NCBI GenBank assembly: GCA_029059055.1
Contig: JAIDWS010000027.1
Coordinates: 1 to 35,643 of the forward strand
Direction: 5' to 3'
Length of the DNA: 35,643 nucleotides
Source of the DNA: Alphaproteobacteria bacterium
Lineage (GTDB): Bacteria; Pseudomonadota; Alphaproteobacteria; Rs-D84
Position numbers and translations under genes: made by a program. Within the stretch, counting starts at the first letter, position 1. Each line of letters opens with the position of its first letter. The notes under the pieces are model-generated. The model was not told the origin of the DNA and ran no database searches. It saw only the letters and a program-made list of their open reading frames with translations. Below are positions 1-7,979 of this stretch, piece by piece.

Positions 1-438
1 ATGACAATGGGGATAAAGAGCCTGGAATTTCAACACCCTTGTCATTGCGAGCAAGCGCAGCGCGCGCGGCAATCCAGGAAAGTGGCAATGTTCATCATTT
101 GACTGGATTGCTTCACTGCGTTCGCAATGACAATGGGGATAAAGAGCCTGGAATTTCAACACCCTTGTCATTGCGAGCAAGCGCAGCGCGCGCGGCAATC
201 CAGAAAAGTGGCAATGTTCATTATTTACTGGATTGCTTCACTGCGTTCGCAATGACAAAGGGGATAAAGAGCCTGGAATTTCAACACCCTTGTCATTGCG
301 AGCAAGGCGGAATGCCGCCGCGCGGCAATCCAGGGAAAGTAGCGATGTTCATTATTTTCTGGATTGCTTCACTGCGTTCGCAATGACAAGAGAGATGAAG
401 GGCCCGATTACACTCGCAATGACAAAGGGGATAAAATA
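1..438. repeat. Tandem array of ~126-bp palindromic intergenic repeat
   Basis: Three near-identical units begin at 1, 127 and 252, followed by a degenerate partial unit from 383; the window opens inside the array. Each unit holds an imperfect inverted repeat: arms at 41-77 and 103-131 (GTCATTGCGAGC... against ...GTTCGCAATGAC) around a ~25-nt variable middle. The third unit differs in the first arm, with an extra GGCGGAATGCCGC-type insertion. Short reading frames through it are translations of the repeat. Palindromes of this CATTGCGAGC/GCAATCCAG type are familiar intergenic repeats in several bacterial genomes; that is general knowledge, not a search result. No other gene is seen before the ccrM terminator. 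Confidence 0.9.
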
Positions 439-440
439 AA

Positions 441-464
441 AAAATCCCCCGGATGGGGGATTGA
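441..464 (-). terminator. Rho-independent terminator of ccrM
   Basis: Perfect hairpin AATCCCCC-GGAT-GGGGGATT directly after the stop of the minus-strand methyltransferase gene, followed on that strand by a T-rich run. Confidence 0.85.
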
Positions 465-468
465 TATA

Positions 469-1569
469 TTATGCGGCGCGTTTCATATCACGCTTAATCC
501 CGCGGACATATTTGCGTAATTCGTCGATTGGGACCAATGTGCCGTCGCGCTTTTCCGCGGACCAATAATCCCATCCGTTGTAACTGACGCTGCGTTGCAT
601 GCGGGCCGCCATGACGTGAATGGATGCCTTGCCGTGCAGACTGTGTGTCAATTGCGCGTCGCGCGTAATCATCACGCGTTCGCCGCGCGGGCTGACCAAT
701 GTTTGGCCAACGTACAATGCGCCCGCATCAATCAATTCGGAAAATGCGACGCGGATTTCTTCGCGTTTGGGGGCGGCGACTTCGACATCTGACAAGTCGA
801 TTGGGACAACCCGTTCGACCCGTTCGCGGGCGGCCGCGACGTATGATTCTTCGCGTTCCATGCCGATAAAGTTGCGGCCCAATTCGCGCGCGGCGGCGGC
901 GGTGGTGCCACTGCCCATGAATGGGTCCAGAATAATGTCGCCCGGCTTGGTCGATGCCAAAATCACACGGCGCAATAAATCCATCGGCTTTTGCGTGTTG
1001 TGCAGACTTTTGCCGTCCGCCCCCTTAATCCGTTCATCGCCCAGGCATATGTTGATGTTCCAATCCGAACGCATTTGTTTGCCACCGTTCAGCTTCTTCA
1101 TCGTTTCGTAATTGAATGTGTATTTGCCGGTCTTTTGCGGGGTCGCCCATATCAATGTTTCGTGCGCGTTGGTAAATCGCGTCCCGCGGAAATTCGGCAT
1201 CGGGTTGGTCTTGACCCAGACAATGTCATTTAAAATCCAAAATCCCAAATCCTGTAAAATGGCACCGACGCGGAAAATGTTGTGATAACTGCCGATGACC
1301 CACATGGCACCGTCGGGTTTTAAAACACGCCGGCATTCTGTCATCCATGCACGTGTAAATTCGTCGTATGCGGCGGGACTGTCGAACGCGTCCCAGGCAT
1401 CACGCACGGCGCGCGCGGCGGTTTGATCTTCGGGTCTGTATAAAGTCTTGGCCCCCAGTTGCAGGTTATATGGTGAATCTGCAAAAACCGCGTCGACCGA
1501 TGCGTCGGGCAATCCGCGCATTAATTCGATGCAATCGCCGGCCAAGATTTTATTCAGGTATTTGTTCAT
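469..1569 (-). CDS. ccrM: CcrM-type adenine-N6 DNA methyltransferase
   Basis: Predicted to methylate adenine in GANTC and so couple the methylation state of the chromosome to the cell cycle, as CcrM does in Alphaproteobacteria. The 366-aa length fits the family (Caulobacter CcrM is about 358). The beta-class motif order is visible: catalytic DSPY at residues 31-34, then the SAM-binding DPFMGSGTT at about 217-225, then a C-terminal domain of ~80 residues typical of CcrM (LVSPRGERVMI, SYNGWDYW). The start codon directly follows AGAGAG. The gene diverges from nrdR. A promoter-like TTTTCA-16-TAAAAT lies on its strand, with a GACTC (GANTC) site at 1603-1607 just after the expected transcript start. 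That resembles the methylation feedback of Caulobacter ccrM, but is inference here. Confidence 0.93.
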   Translation of the reverse strand: MNKYLNKILAGDCIELMRGLPDASVDAVFADSPYNLQLGAKTLYRPEDQTAARAVRDAWDAFDSPAAYDEFTRAWMTECRRVLKPDGAMWVIGSYHNIFRVGAILQDLGFWILNDIVWVKTNPMPNFRGTRFTNAHETLIWATPQKTGKYTFNYETMKKLNGGKQMRSDWNINICLGDERIKGADGKSLHNTQKPMDLLRRVILASTKPGDIILDPFMGSGTTAAAARELGRNFIGMEREESYVAAARERVERVVPIDLSDVEVAAPKREEIRVAFSELIDAGALYVGQTLVSPRGERVMITRDAQLTHSLHGKASIHVMAARMQRSVSYNGWDYWSAEKRDGTLVPIDELRKYVRGIKRDMKRAA

Positions 1570-1617
1570 CTCTCTGCTGTGATGCGGGGGTTGAAATCCC
1601 GCGACTCCGATACTGGT

Positions 1618-1645
1618 ATTTTACCATATTTGGGGCCGCTGAAAA
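1618..1645 (-). promoter_or_regulatory. Candidate ccrM promoter
   Basis: On the minus strand, TTTTCA (1640-1645) and TAAAAT (1618-1623) are 16 nt apart. A GANTC site at 1603-1607 falls a few bases into the predicted transcript. Confidence 0.5.
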
Positions 1646-1734
1646 AGTTACGCCCCGCCGGGCGTCATGAAAAAATGTCTTGATTTTTATAAAAACACAC
1701 ATTTTTTGGAAAATTTTTCAAATGCGATTTCTGC

Positions 1735-1763
1735 TTTACAGCGTCATTTTTGATTGCTACCCT
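1735..1763 (+). promoter_or_regulatory. Candidate nrdR promoter, leaderless
   Basis: TTTACA (1735-1740), 17 nt, then TACCCT (1758-1763, within GCTACCC). The -10 ends 7 nt before the nrdR ATG, so the transcript probably starts at or next to the start codon. The -10 match to TATAAT is weak. Confidence 0.45.
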
Positions 1764-1770
1764 GTGGGGA

Positions 1771-2271
1771 ATGAGATGTCCATACTGTAATTCCACAGAC
1801 AGTCGGGTGACGGATTCACGCCCCGATATCGAAGATGCGATTATTCGCCGCCGCCGCGTATGCAATCAATGCGGGGCGAAATTCACAACCGTTGAACGCG
1901 TCCAGATGCGCGATTTGTTAATCCGCAAAAACAGTGGAAAATTGGAACAGTTTGATCGTGAAAAATTGCGGCGCAGCATTAAATTGGCGTGCCGTAATCG
2001 CGATGTCAGTGATGAACAAATTGAAAAATTGGTGACATCTATTCACCGGCGCCTGGAAACGGAAACGACGGACGATTCCGTCAGCAGTGCGTTGGTCGGA
2101 CAAATGGTGTCGGATTCGCTGTTGAATCTGGACCCGATTGCGTTTGTTCGGTTTGTGTCGGTTTATCGCAAGTTTTCTAAAATTGCCGACTTTAAAAAAA
2201 TTATTAATCAAATCCCAGAAGCGGAAACGGACGCCGCCGTGTGCGCGTTGCCGAAAACGTCGCTTTTCTAA
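1771..2271 (+). CDS. nrdR: Transcriptional repressor NrdR
   Basis: NrdR represses ribonucleotide reductase genes in response to (d)ATP bound by its ATP-cone. The 166-aa protein starts MRCPYC and has the family's N-terminal zinc ribbon, Cys3/Cys6 and Cys31/Cys34, with the basic RRRRVCNQCG segment between. An ATP-cone follows from about residue 48 (IRKNSGKLEQFDREKL) to ~138. I chose the ATG at 1771 over the upstream in-frame 1750 because family members begin at MRCPYC and because a promoter-like -10 ends 7 nt before it. It is followed 10 nt later by the lytic transglycosylase gene, probably co-transcribed. No ribonucleotide reductase gene is in the window. Confidence 0.95.
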   Translation: MRCPYCNSTDSRVTDSRPDIEDAIIRRRRVCNQCGAKFTTVERVQMRDLLIRKNSGKLEQFDREKLRRSIKLACRNRDVSDEQIEKLVTSIHRRLETETTDDSVSSALVGQMVSDSLLNLDPIAFVRFVSVYRKFSKIADFKKIINQIPEAETDAAVCALPKTSLF

Positions 2272-2281
2272 TACAATAAAT

Positions 2282-4003
2282 ATGAAAAAAATAATCTTTC
2301 TTTTAATTGCGTGCGTGATGCCAGTGATGACGTTTGCGTCTGAATTGCCCAGCATTCTGACCGATGCCGACGCCAGTATTTATGCCCAGATTTTTGACCT
2401 GCAATCGCGGGAAAAAATTGATGCCGCCATGCGCCTGGAACGGCAATTGACGGATTCACTGTTGATGAACGAAGTGCTGTATCAGCGCTATATTTCCAAA
2501 ACATATCACACCCGTGGCAAAGAAATTGCCGCATGGATGAATAAATATTACGATATGCCCGGTGCCGAACGTATGGTCGCGTTGGCCAAAATTAAAAAGG
2601 CCACCGTCCGCAGTGCGAAATTACCCCGTACCGTTACCGGCACATCCATCGAAACGGCCCAGTCCGAAACATGGACCCAGAAAAAATATACCGGCGATAC
2701 CGATAAAAAAATTACTCAATTTAAACGGGCGATTCGCAGTGGCAGTACCAAGACCGCGCGTCTGATTTTACAGGATTCTGCGTTTCGGCGGAAATTGACG
2801 GAATCTGATTATGGCCGGTTGGCGGGTCGGTTGGCGTACATTTATTACACAAACGGTGAATATGAATTGGCGAAAAAATGGGGCTTTGTTGCGTCCGACG
2901 CGGATTCTGAATACGGGTTGTGGACGATGGGATTGCTGTATTTCAAAGAAGAAAAATTCCGCGAAAGCCAAAAATATTTCAGTGCCATTCTGGATTTGCC
3001 CCAGATTAACAATGCCCGAAAGATAGAGGCCGCATTCTGGGCCGGTCGCGCCGCCGACGCCAACGACGACCGCAAAAGTGCCAAGAAATATTGGTCCATT
3101 GCCGCCGCCCACCCGATGGCGTTTTATGGGGCTTTGTCGGCGACCATGCTGGGGGAACGGCCGCGCTATGAATTCTTTGAACAGGATTGCAGCGACGAAG
3201 ACATGGACGCATTGCGCGAAACCAAATATGGGAAAATGGCACTGGCACTGTTACAGGTCGGGCAAAAGGGCCGGGCCGAAGAATATTTGAAATTGTTAAT
3301 TACATCGCGGGCGTCCGACCGGACTTTGCACGCCGTCAATTCCGTCGCGACGGTGTACGGGTTGCCGCGCGTATCTATCCAGGCATCCGGGGTTATCAAA
3401 GACCGCGGTATCTTGGAAATTGATGATGACATCATTTATTCCGCGCAATATCCGTTGCCGGATTGGGAACCGATGGGCGGATGGTCGATTGACCGCGCGT
3501 TGTTGTTGGCCATTACTAAACAGGAAAGTGGATTTAAAACAAACGCCAAATCCACCGCCGGTGCAAACGGATTGATGCAGTTGATGCCGGGGACCGCCAA
3601 ATTGGTCGCGCGCCAGAATAAAATGAAATTGTCCGATATTGATATGTCCAAACCGGAACATAACATGTTCTTGGGGCAACAGCATATTGTGGATTTGTTG
3701 GCGCATCCCAATATCAATAATAACATTATCAAAATGTTGGCGTCGTATAACGCGGGGATGGGGACCGTGGTGAAATTTGAAAAAAGCTTTGAAACATCCG
3801 ACCCGTTGCTGTATATCGAAAGTTTTCCGGCGTATGAAACCCGCGGGTATATCAAGCGTGTGATGTCAAACCTGTGGCTGTATCGCGCCCGATTGAACCA
3901 ACCGTTGACATCGATGGAAGAATTGGCGGATGGGCATTGGCCGCTGTATAACAGCGAAGATGAATATGTGCAAAAGCAAATTGCCGACCGTATGTCGATT
4001 TAA
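2282..4003 (+). CDS. slt: Soluble lytic murein transglycosylase (Slt70-like)
   Basis: Periplasmic enzyme predicted to cleave the MurNAc-GlcNAc bond of peptidoglycan, releasing 1,6-anhydro-muropeptides. The 573-aa product has a signal peptide (MKKIIFLLIACVMPVMTFA), a long alpha-helical TPR-like superhelix (about residues 30-380) and a C-terminal SLT domain. Catalytic Glu is near residue 415 in KQESGF, followed by the family's NGLMQLMPGTA and ASYNAG motifs. Starting at 2282 keeps the signal peptide at the N-terminus, although the frame stays open upstream inside nrdR. A strong terminator follows. Its last nine codons plus terminator are duplicated 3.6 kb downstream at 7617-7676. Confidence 0.93.
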   Translation: MKKIIFLLIACVMPVMTFASELPSILTDADASIYAQIFDLQSREKIDAAMRLERQLTDSLLMNEVLYQRYISKTYHTRGKEIAAWMNKYYDMPGAERMVALAKIKKATVRSAKLPRTVTGTSIETAQSETWTQKKYTGDTDKKITQFKRAIRSGSTKTARLILQDSAFRRKLTESDYGRLAGRLAYIYYTNGEYELAKKWGFVASDADSEYGLWTMGLLYFKEEKFRESQKYFSAILDLPQINNARKIEAAFWAGRAADANDDRKSAKKYWSIAAAHPMAFYGALSATMLGERPRYEFFEQDCSDEDMDALRETKYGKMALALLQVGQKGRAEEYLKLLITSRASDRTLHAVNSVATVYGLPRVSIQASGVIKDRGILEIDDDIIYSAQYPLPDWEPMGGWSIDRALLLAITKQESGFKTNAKSTAGANGLMQLMPGTAKLVARQNKMKLSDIDMSKPEHNMFLGQQHIVDLLAHPNINNNIIKMLASYNAGMGTVVKFEKSFETSDPLLYIESFPAYETRGYIKRVMSNLWLYRARLNQPLTSMEELADGHWPLYNSEDEYVQKQIADRMSI

Positions 4004-4035
4004 ATAAAAACCGCCCGACTGGGCGGTTTTTATTT
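3976..4035 (+). repeat. Direct repeat copy A (slt 3' end plus terminator)
   Basis: Sixty nucleotides covering the slt C-terminal codons (QIADRMSI), stop and terminator. They recur at 7617-7676 with 57/60 identity, the first 35 nt being identical. Confidence 0.95.
4006..4034 (+). terminator. Rho-independent terminator of slt
   Basis: Perfect stem AACCGCCC-GACT-GGGCGGTT followed by TTTATTT. Confidence 0.9.
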
Positions 4036-4061
4036 GAATCCACGGAATTTTGTGATAAGAT
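4034..4061 (+). promoter_or_regulatory. Candidate promoter of the three-gene operon
   Basis: TTGAAT (4034-4039), 16 nt, TAAGAT (4056-4061). The predicted start near 4068 lies just before the first hairpin of the structured leader. Confidence 0.55.
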
Positions 4062-4067
4062 ACATAT

Positions 4068-4246
4068 TGATGTGATGAATTGTCACATTGGGGCGTCACA
4101 ACCCGATGAATACGCAGTGTCCGTGGGGACAAAAAATACCTCCAACAATTTCAGGTTGGAGGGCGGCGAATATATTGAATAAGCCCGCTATTTTCTGCGT
4201 ATGATAGTTGTGAACCTCCAACCGCCTGATTCTTGGCGGATTTTTT
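4068..4246 (+). ncRNA. Structured leader RNA element, copy 1 (candidate riboswitch/attenuator)
   Basis: In order: hairpin TGTGA/TCACA (4071-4087); hairpin GGGG..CCC with loop containing CGTC (4090-4104); hairpin TGTCC-GTGG-GGACA (4118-4131); C-rich strand CCTCCAAC (4139-4146); switch strand GGTTGGAGG (4154-4162); P2 GGC/GCC with loop containing ATATATT and GAATAA (4165-4185); P3 CTAT/ATAG (4188-4207); CCTCCAACC (4215-4223); terminator CCGCC/GGCGG plus six T (4222-4246). The switch strand can pair perfectly with either C-rich strand. The downstream partner shares 2 nt with the terminator arm. AGGAG and the ATG follow. The structure was read by eye; the ligand or signal is unknown. Three other copies are in the window. 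Confidence 0.75.
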
Positions 4247-4271
4247 GTAATTTGCAAAGCAGGAGATTATT

Positions 4272-5198
4272 ATGCCAGAAACAAAAAAAATGCCCGGATA
4301 CGATCAGAAACTGGCCCAGGACGCTGCCGCACGGCGGGCCCAAGATGATGCGGCCCAGGCCCAACAACAATGGCGCCAGGCCGCCGCGAATGCACAACAG
4401 TTGTTGAAACTGAAAAAAGACAAAATGGCTGCAATTGATAATATTGTGCCGCCAACCCAATCTGAAATACGCAATTTCAAAGCTCGATTGGGGGCAATTG
4501 CATCGGGGATAAAGGTTGCGGGTATCTGCCAGCTGATATTTTTCACACTGGGGTCGGCCGCGCATTATTTTGATGTTAATGACGCATACGATGAAATGGA
4601 TGTTGACGGGGTGACAAATGTCCATATACCAAACGATTTTTATCGTGGGGTATCGTACGGCCAGGCGGTAAAAAACGCATATCTGTTTGATGATTTTATT
4701 CATGGTAACCCCGGTGGCACATGGCAGGCGATTGCCGGATTGATTGCGATACTGGTGACATTGGAATTGGCCCGCCGAAAAACCAAGGACAAATTTGATG
4801 ACATCCCAAGTGTCAAACGTGAAAAGGATGCCCGCAACAAATATATTCATGACATATATTCACAATTGGAAATGTTAAAGGATTATGGTGTTCGCACGGA
4901 TGATGTCATCAGTTCGTTGCGGGGGTATGCCGTAAAATTGGTGACCAAAATGTCTGAAATGGACCGTGGGTATTTGCAAAACCTGTTAAATGGGGGATTG
5001 GAAAATGCAAACTGGGATGTGGCCAATGCGATTGTTGCGGGGCATCTGAAATCGCATCCCGATGATTACAACGAAATTATCAAGATTATTGATGCGGCAA
5101 CAATGGACCCGGCGATTGTCAAAAAATATGGACGCGACGGAATTATGTCTTGGGGCGCGGCACGCGCAATGATGCAGACCCAGGGGCACGAAAAGTAA
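4272..5198 (+). CDS. Unknown membrane protein, first gene of operon
   Basis: I do not recognise this 308-aa protein. It has a charged, Gln/Ala-rich probable coiled coil at residues ~10-60, a likely membrane segment at ~75-100 (GIKVAGICQLIFFTLGSA), a ~50-residue acidic loop, a second hydrophobic segment at ~150-168 (WQAIAGLIAILVTLELA) and a C-terminal helical region of ~135 residues rich in Asp and Lys. There is no signal peptide; both ends may be cytoplasmic with the loop outside. The start follows AGGAG with a 6-nt spacer. Its stop overlaps the next start (TAATG), so the two genes are translationally coupled. Expression probably depends on the structured leader and terminator immediately upstream. 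Confidence 0.85.
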   Translation: MPETKKMPGYDQKLAQDAAARRAQDDAAQAQQQWRQAAANAQQLLKLKKDKMAAIDNIVPPTQSEIRNFKARLGAIASGIKVAGICQLIFFTLGSAAHYFDVNDAYDEMDVDGVTNVHIPNDFYRGVSYGQAVKNAYLFDDFIHGNPGGTWQAIAGLIAILVTLELARRKTKDKFDDIPSVKREKDARNKYIHDIYSQLEMLKDYGVRTDDVISSLRGYAVKLVTKMSEMDRGYLQNLLNGGLENANWDVANAIVAGHLKSHPDDYNEIIKIIDAATMDPAIVKKYGRDGIMSWGAARAMMQTQGHEK

Positions 5199-6190
5199 TG
5201 GGAATGTATATGTGGCGATATTTAATGTTGGGGTGGGGCATGTTGATGCCGTTTACAGTGTTGGCGGATGACCCCGCGCTGGATATGGCGATACGCAATG
5301 CGCGGATATATTGTCTGGGGTTGTCGGACGAATTAAATCATTTGAAAACCATGGCCGGCATTAATACCGCCGTGACCGGTGTTGGAACCGCGGTGGGCGT
5401 GGGTGCGACCGCGGTCGGCATTGCCAAATCTGCCCGTGACCGGGAAATAGAAGAACTGGAAAAATACATCGACGGGTTGCGCGCGTCTGCCGCACAACAG
5501 GAAAATGTGGATGATATCCCGCCGCTGACCGACGAAGAAATGCGATTGTTGGCCCCGGGTGTGGTGGGCGGTGCCGGCCAGCGCGCCCCGGTGCATGCGG
5601 ATGATTCCGTTGCGCAGGCCCAAGAACGGTTGGACCGGGAAACCGCTAAATCCAAGAATTTGGGAAATTGGCGTACGGGATTGATGGCTGCGAACACGGC
5701 GACAAACGTGGCCGGCACAATTATTGCCGCAAACAACACTGTCGATGATGAATTACAGGAACGCATCGATATGTGTGTTCGTTATGTCCGGGAATTGTCC
5801 GTCGCGCGCATGTCGGCACACGTGTCGGGTGGGGCGGATGCGCGCCAGATTGATACGGCCGACAAAATTGTTCGCCAATGCGGTGCATGGGAAACGGCCA
5901 ATCTGGCCCAGATAAACGCCCGTGCCCGTGGGGCCATGATTTCCAGTGGCGTGGGGACGGGTATCGGTTTGGCCGGCACGATAACCAGTGCGATTGCCAA
6001 CACCAACAAAACCCGCAACGACAACACCGACCACGGCCGGAAAAAGGAACAAAATCTGAACACCGCCGCAAATGTTCTGGCCGGGGGCGCCACGGTCGCC
6101 AGCGGGGTTGCGACAATATTTAATGCGACGCAGATTGGGGCCGTGCGGCGGGCGGTTGAAATCGCCAGTTCCTGCGAAGGAGTTTTGTGA
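5198..6190 (+). CDS. Unknown secreted protein with Gly-rich hydrophobic segments
   Basis: A 330-aa protein with a signal peptide ending at TVLADD (cut near residue 24). Family unknown. It alternates charged helical stretches with three or four Gly/Ala/Thr-rich hydrophobic segments with GxxxG spacing (TAVTGVGTAVGVGATAVG; SSGVGTGIGLAGTITSAI; AGGATVASGVATIF), which could be membrane-associated or helix-packing. Three or four Cys are scattered. The start overlaps the previous stop; ATG codons at 5204 and 5210 are alternatives that keep the signal peptide. The end overlaps the next start by TGATG. Similar Gly-rich segments occur in the 22689 protein, suggesting a lineage-specific family. Confidence 0.82.
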   Translation: MGMYMWRYLMLGWGMLMPFTVLADDPALDMAIRNARIYCLGLSDELNHLKTMAGINTAVTGVGTAVGVGATAVGIAKSARDREIEELEKYIDGLRASAAQQENVDDIPPLTDEEMRLLAPGVVGGAGQRAPVHADDSVAQAQERLDRETAKSKNLGNWRTGLMAANTATNVAGTIIAANNTVDDELQERIDMCVRYVRELSVARMSAHVSGGADARQIDTADKIVRQCGAWETANLAQINARARGAMISSGVGTGIGLAGTITSAIANTNKTRNDNTDHGRKKEQNLNTAANVLAGGATVASGVATIFNATQIGAVRRAVEIASSCEGVL

Positions 6191-7614
6191 TGAAGCAGTT
6201 TTGGTTTATGATGGTTTCCGTGAATATTTTGGCGACGGCGGGCGCGTGGGGTAATGACGCCAATGCGGAACTGGACCGGAAATACCGGTGGTCGTTGGCG
6301 GCGATGGCTGACACGATAGATTATTATTACAAAAATCGGTGCAAGGTTCGCATGCCCGAATTAGCCAAGATGGGCAATTTCCTGTATGAAAACCAGTTGC
6401 GCAGCAAGCGGGAAATTCTGGAAGAATGTCGCAATGAATCCGTTAAAATGAATGCGCAGCTGGCAGTGTGGAACGCGGCGGATGCGGGGGGAAATGACAA
6501 TATTATGTGCCACGGTCAAGTCTTGACCAGTGAAACCCAAGATGGGTGTAACCTGTTCTTGAAAGATTTGATTAAAAATAACGCGAAATACACGTACCAG
6601 GGTAAATTGTATTCTATGCCGGGAACGTATGTCAAAAAGACCGGCCTGTGCAACGGCCAGGCGTACCGGGTGGTAAATGTCGTATCGGGCGCAGCCGGGG
6701 ACAACCAAATTTATCTGTTGGATGCAGATAATAAATATGTGGGGCGAATGTCACACCGCACCCAATACAATGCCACGTTTATAAACGAAGCCGCGGAATT
6801 TACCAACAAGAAAGATAAAAATGATTACCGCCGGGCGGGGGACAAGCTGGGGGTGTATAACAACAGTTATATATTCTTTCACGATGTGACGGGGATGATT
6901 GATGCTTTGTATTCCCGGGGGCGCGGCACCAACCGATACAGTGTGGGCACGTTTGCGTCGTTAATGCCCGCCGACAAGATACCGCATACATCAATCCGTG
7001 TTCCCGATTGGTTGGCTGATATGGGATATGGTGCATATGATTTCAAGGTCAGCTGGACCCGCCATGAATGTGACCCCGAAAATTACGGATTTCGCGTGCC
7101 GGGCCAATCCGACGTGGCCGCGCACACAAATGGCGTGTTATACAATGGTGCGGTTGTGACGCTGGAACAATTGGGGCATATTATCACCGGCATGCACACC
7201 CCGGATTCCGTCGCCCCCGATGCGGTCATTGAAACCGCGGTCACCAGGTTACAGGGGGGCGCCGAATCACCATATGCCAACGAACTGCGGGCGGCGGCAC
7301 AAACCAACACCGCCGCGTCCAAGGATGATACGACGTTTGTCAAAACCAAGACCCGGGATGAATCAACGGCATTTGCGCTGGCCCGGCGTCACATGGCGCA
7401 TAAATACGGATTGGATGAACGTCAAATCCGCTGTTCCGGCACGTGTAATACGGGACTGGATTCGTTTTATATTACAATTGCGGGTGGTATCCGTGATACA
7501 AACGATTTTGTGTCATGTAATTACACCGATGGTGCCACTGGCCGCCATACCAAGGTGATTTATCAATTTGATAGTATCTGCAACGGTAATGATAAAAACA
7601 TCCCGGATGTATAA
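6190..7614 (+). CDS. Unknown secreted protein, third gene of operon
   Basis: A 474-aa protein with a signal peptide (MKQFWFMMVSVNILATAGAWG, then NDANAEL), so probably periplasmic or exported. No domain is recognised. Several Cys (for example CKVRMPE, EECRNE, IMCHGQ, DGCNLF, CSGTCNTG, SICNGN) may form disulfides. The chosen ATG follows GAAGGAG at good spacing and overlaps the previous stop; a GTG one codon earlier is less likely. It is the last gene before the second copy of the slt 3' end and a terminator. With its two neighbours it probably makes one exported or envelope-associated complex; this rests only on operon structure. Confidence 0.85.
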   Translation: MKQFWFMMVSVNILATAGAWGNDANAELDRKYRWSLAAMADTIDYYYKNRCKVRMPELAKMGNFLYENQLRSKREILEECRNESVKMNAQLAVWNAADAGGNDNIMCHGQVLTSETQDGCNLFLKDLIKNNAKYTYQGKLYSMPGTYVKKTGLCNGQAYRVVNVVSGAAGDNQIYLLDADNKYVGRMSHRTQYNATFINEAAEFTNKKDKNDYRRAGDKLGVYNNSYIFFHDVTGMIDALYSRGRGTNRYSVGTFASLMPADKIPHTSIRVPDWLADMGYGAYDFKVSWTRHECDPENYGFRVPGQSDVAAHTNGVLYNGAVVTLEQLGHIITGMHTPDSVAPDAVIETAVTRLQGGAESPYANELRAAAQTNTAASKDDTTFVKTKTRDESTAFALARRHMAHKYGLDERQIRCSGTCNTGLDSFYITIAGGIRDTNDFVSCNYTDGATGRHTKVIYQFDSICNGNDKNIPDV

Positions 7615-7616
7615 CT

Positions 7617-7676
7617 GCAAATTGCCGACCGTATGTCGATTTAAATAAAAAACGCCCAACCGGGCGGTTTTTATTT
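7617..7676 (+). repeat. Direct repeat copy B (slt 3' end plus terminator)
   Basis: 57/60 identical to 3976-4035. It is non-coding here, starting 2 nt after the stop of the upstream gene. One substitution (CCGCCC to ACGCCC) breaks a terminator stem pair that is intact in copy A, so A is probably the functional original. Confidence 0.95.
7646..7676. terminator. Bidirectional terminator
   Basis: Stem CGCCC-AACC-GGGCG flanked by A-run and T-run. It serves the upstream operon and, on the other strand, the small membrane protein gene whose stop lies at its edge. Confidence 0.75.
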
Positions 7677-7886
7677 CTGATTCTGGTTATGATTTTCGCG
7701 CCAGATATCCTGAATCCGCTTAATCGTATACAGGCCCGCGCCCGCGGTCATAATTGTGGGCAACAGTAAATCGTCGTCGTAACCATTGTCGCGCATATAC
7801 CGCAAAAAAGATACCAGCTGACCGGTGGCCATGCCATTCAACAGAACATATGGAATTAATAAAAAATGATAACTGGGTTTCTTCAT
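7671..7886 (-). CDS. Small unknown membrane protein
   Basis: A 71-aa protein from the ATG at 7886 (MKKPSYHFLLIPYVLLNG). Two hydrophobic stretches, about residues 6-25 and 38-52 (LLPTIMTAGAGLYTI), are separated by an Arg/Asp loop and followed by a charged C-terminus ending NQNQK. Family not recognised. Starting at 7886 rather than further upstream is favoured by a strong promoter (TTGACA, 17 nt, TACAAT) whose -10 ends exactly 7 nt before this ATG, implying a leaderless mRNA with no Shine-Dalgarno sequence. Upstream starts would lie inside the promoter. It diverges from rnhB. Confidence 0.72.
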   Translation of the reverse strand: MKKPSYHFLLIPYVLLNGMATGQLVSFLRYMRDNGYDDDLLLPTIMTAGAGLYTIKRIQDIWRENHNQNQK

Positions 7887-7893
7887 GTTGGAT

Positions 7894-7922
7894 ATTGTAT
7901 AGACAAAATATATGGTTGTCAA
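7894..7922 (-). promoter_or_regulatory. Promoter of the 71-aa membrane protein gene
   Basis: On the minus strand: TTGACA (7917-7922), 17 nt, TACAAT (7894-7899), then 7 nt to the ATG. Confidence 0.75.
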
Positions 7923-7979
7923 CAACAGGGTAAAAAAATTATGTTTTATTGTTTTGTGTAACGTGATATGGTCACAGGT

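Noticed and set aside
1-438. CRISPR array
   Set aside because: Units are ~126 bp with an internal palindrome and nearly identical middles, no unique spacers, no cas genes.
39-439. Open frames of 115 and 68 aa in the first 440 bases
   Set aside because: They translate the tandem palindromic repeat; the protein repeats with the DNA and there is no ribosome site.
1649-1664. Hairpin ACGCCC-CGCC-GGGCGT between ccrM and nrdR as a terminator
   Set aside because: It lies between divergent genes and has no T-run; at most an operator or chance palindrome.
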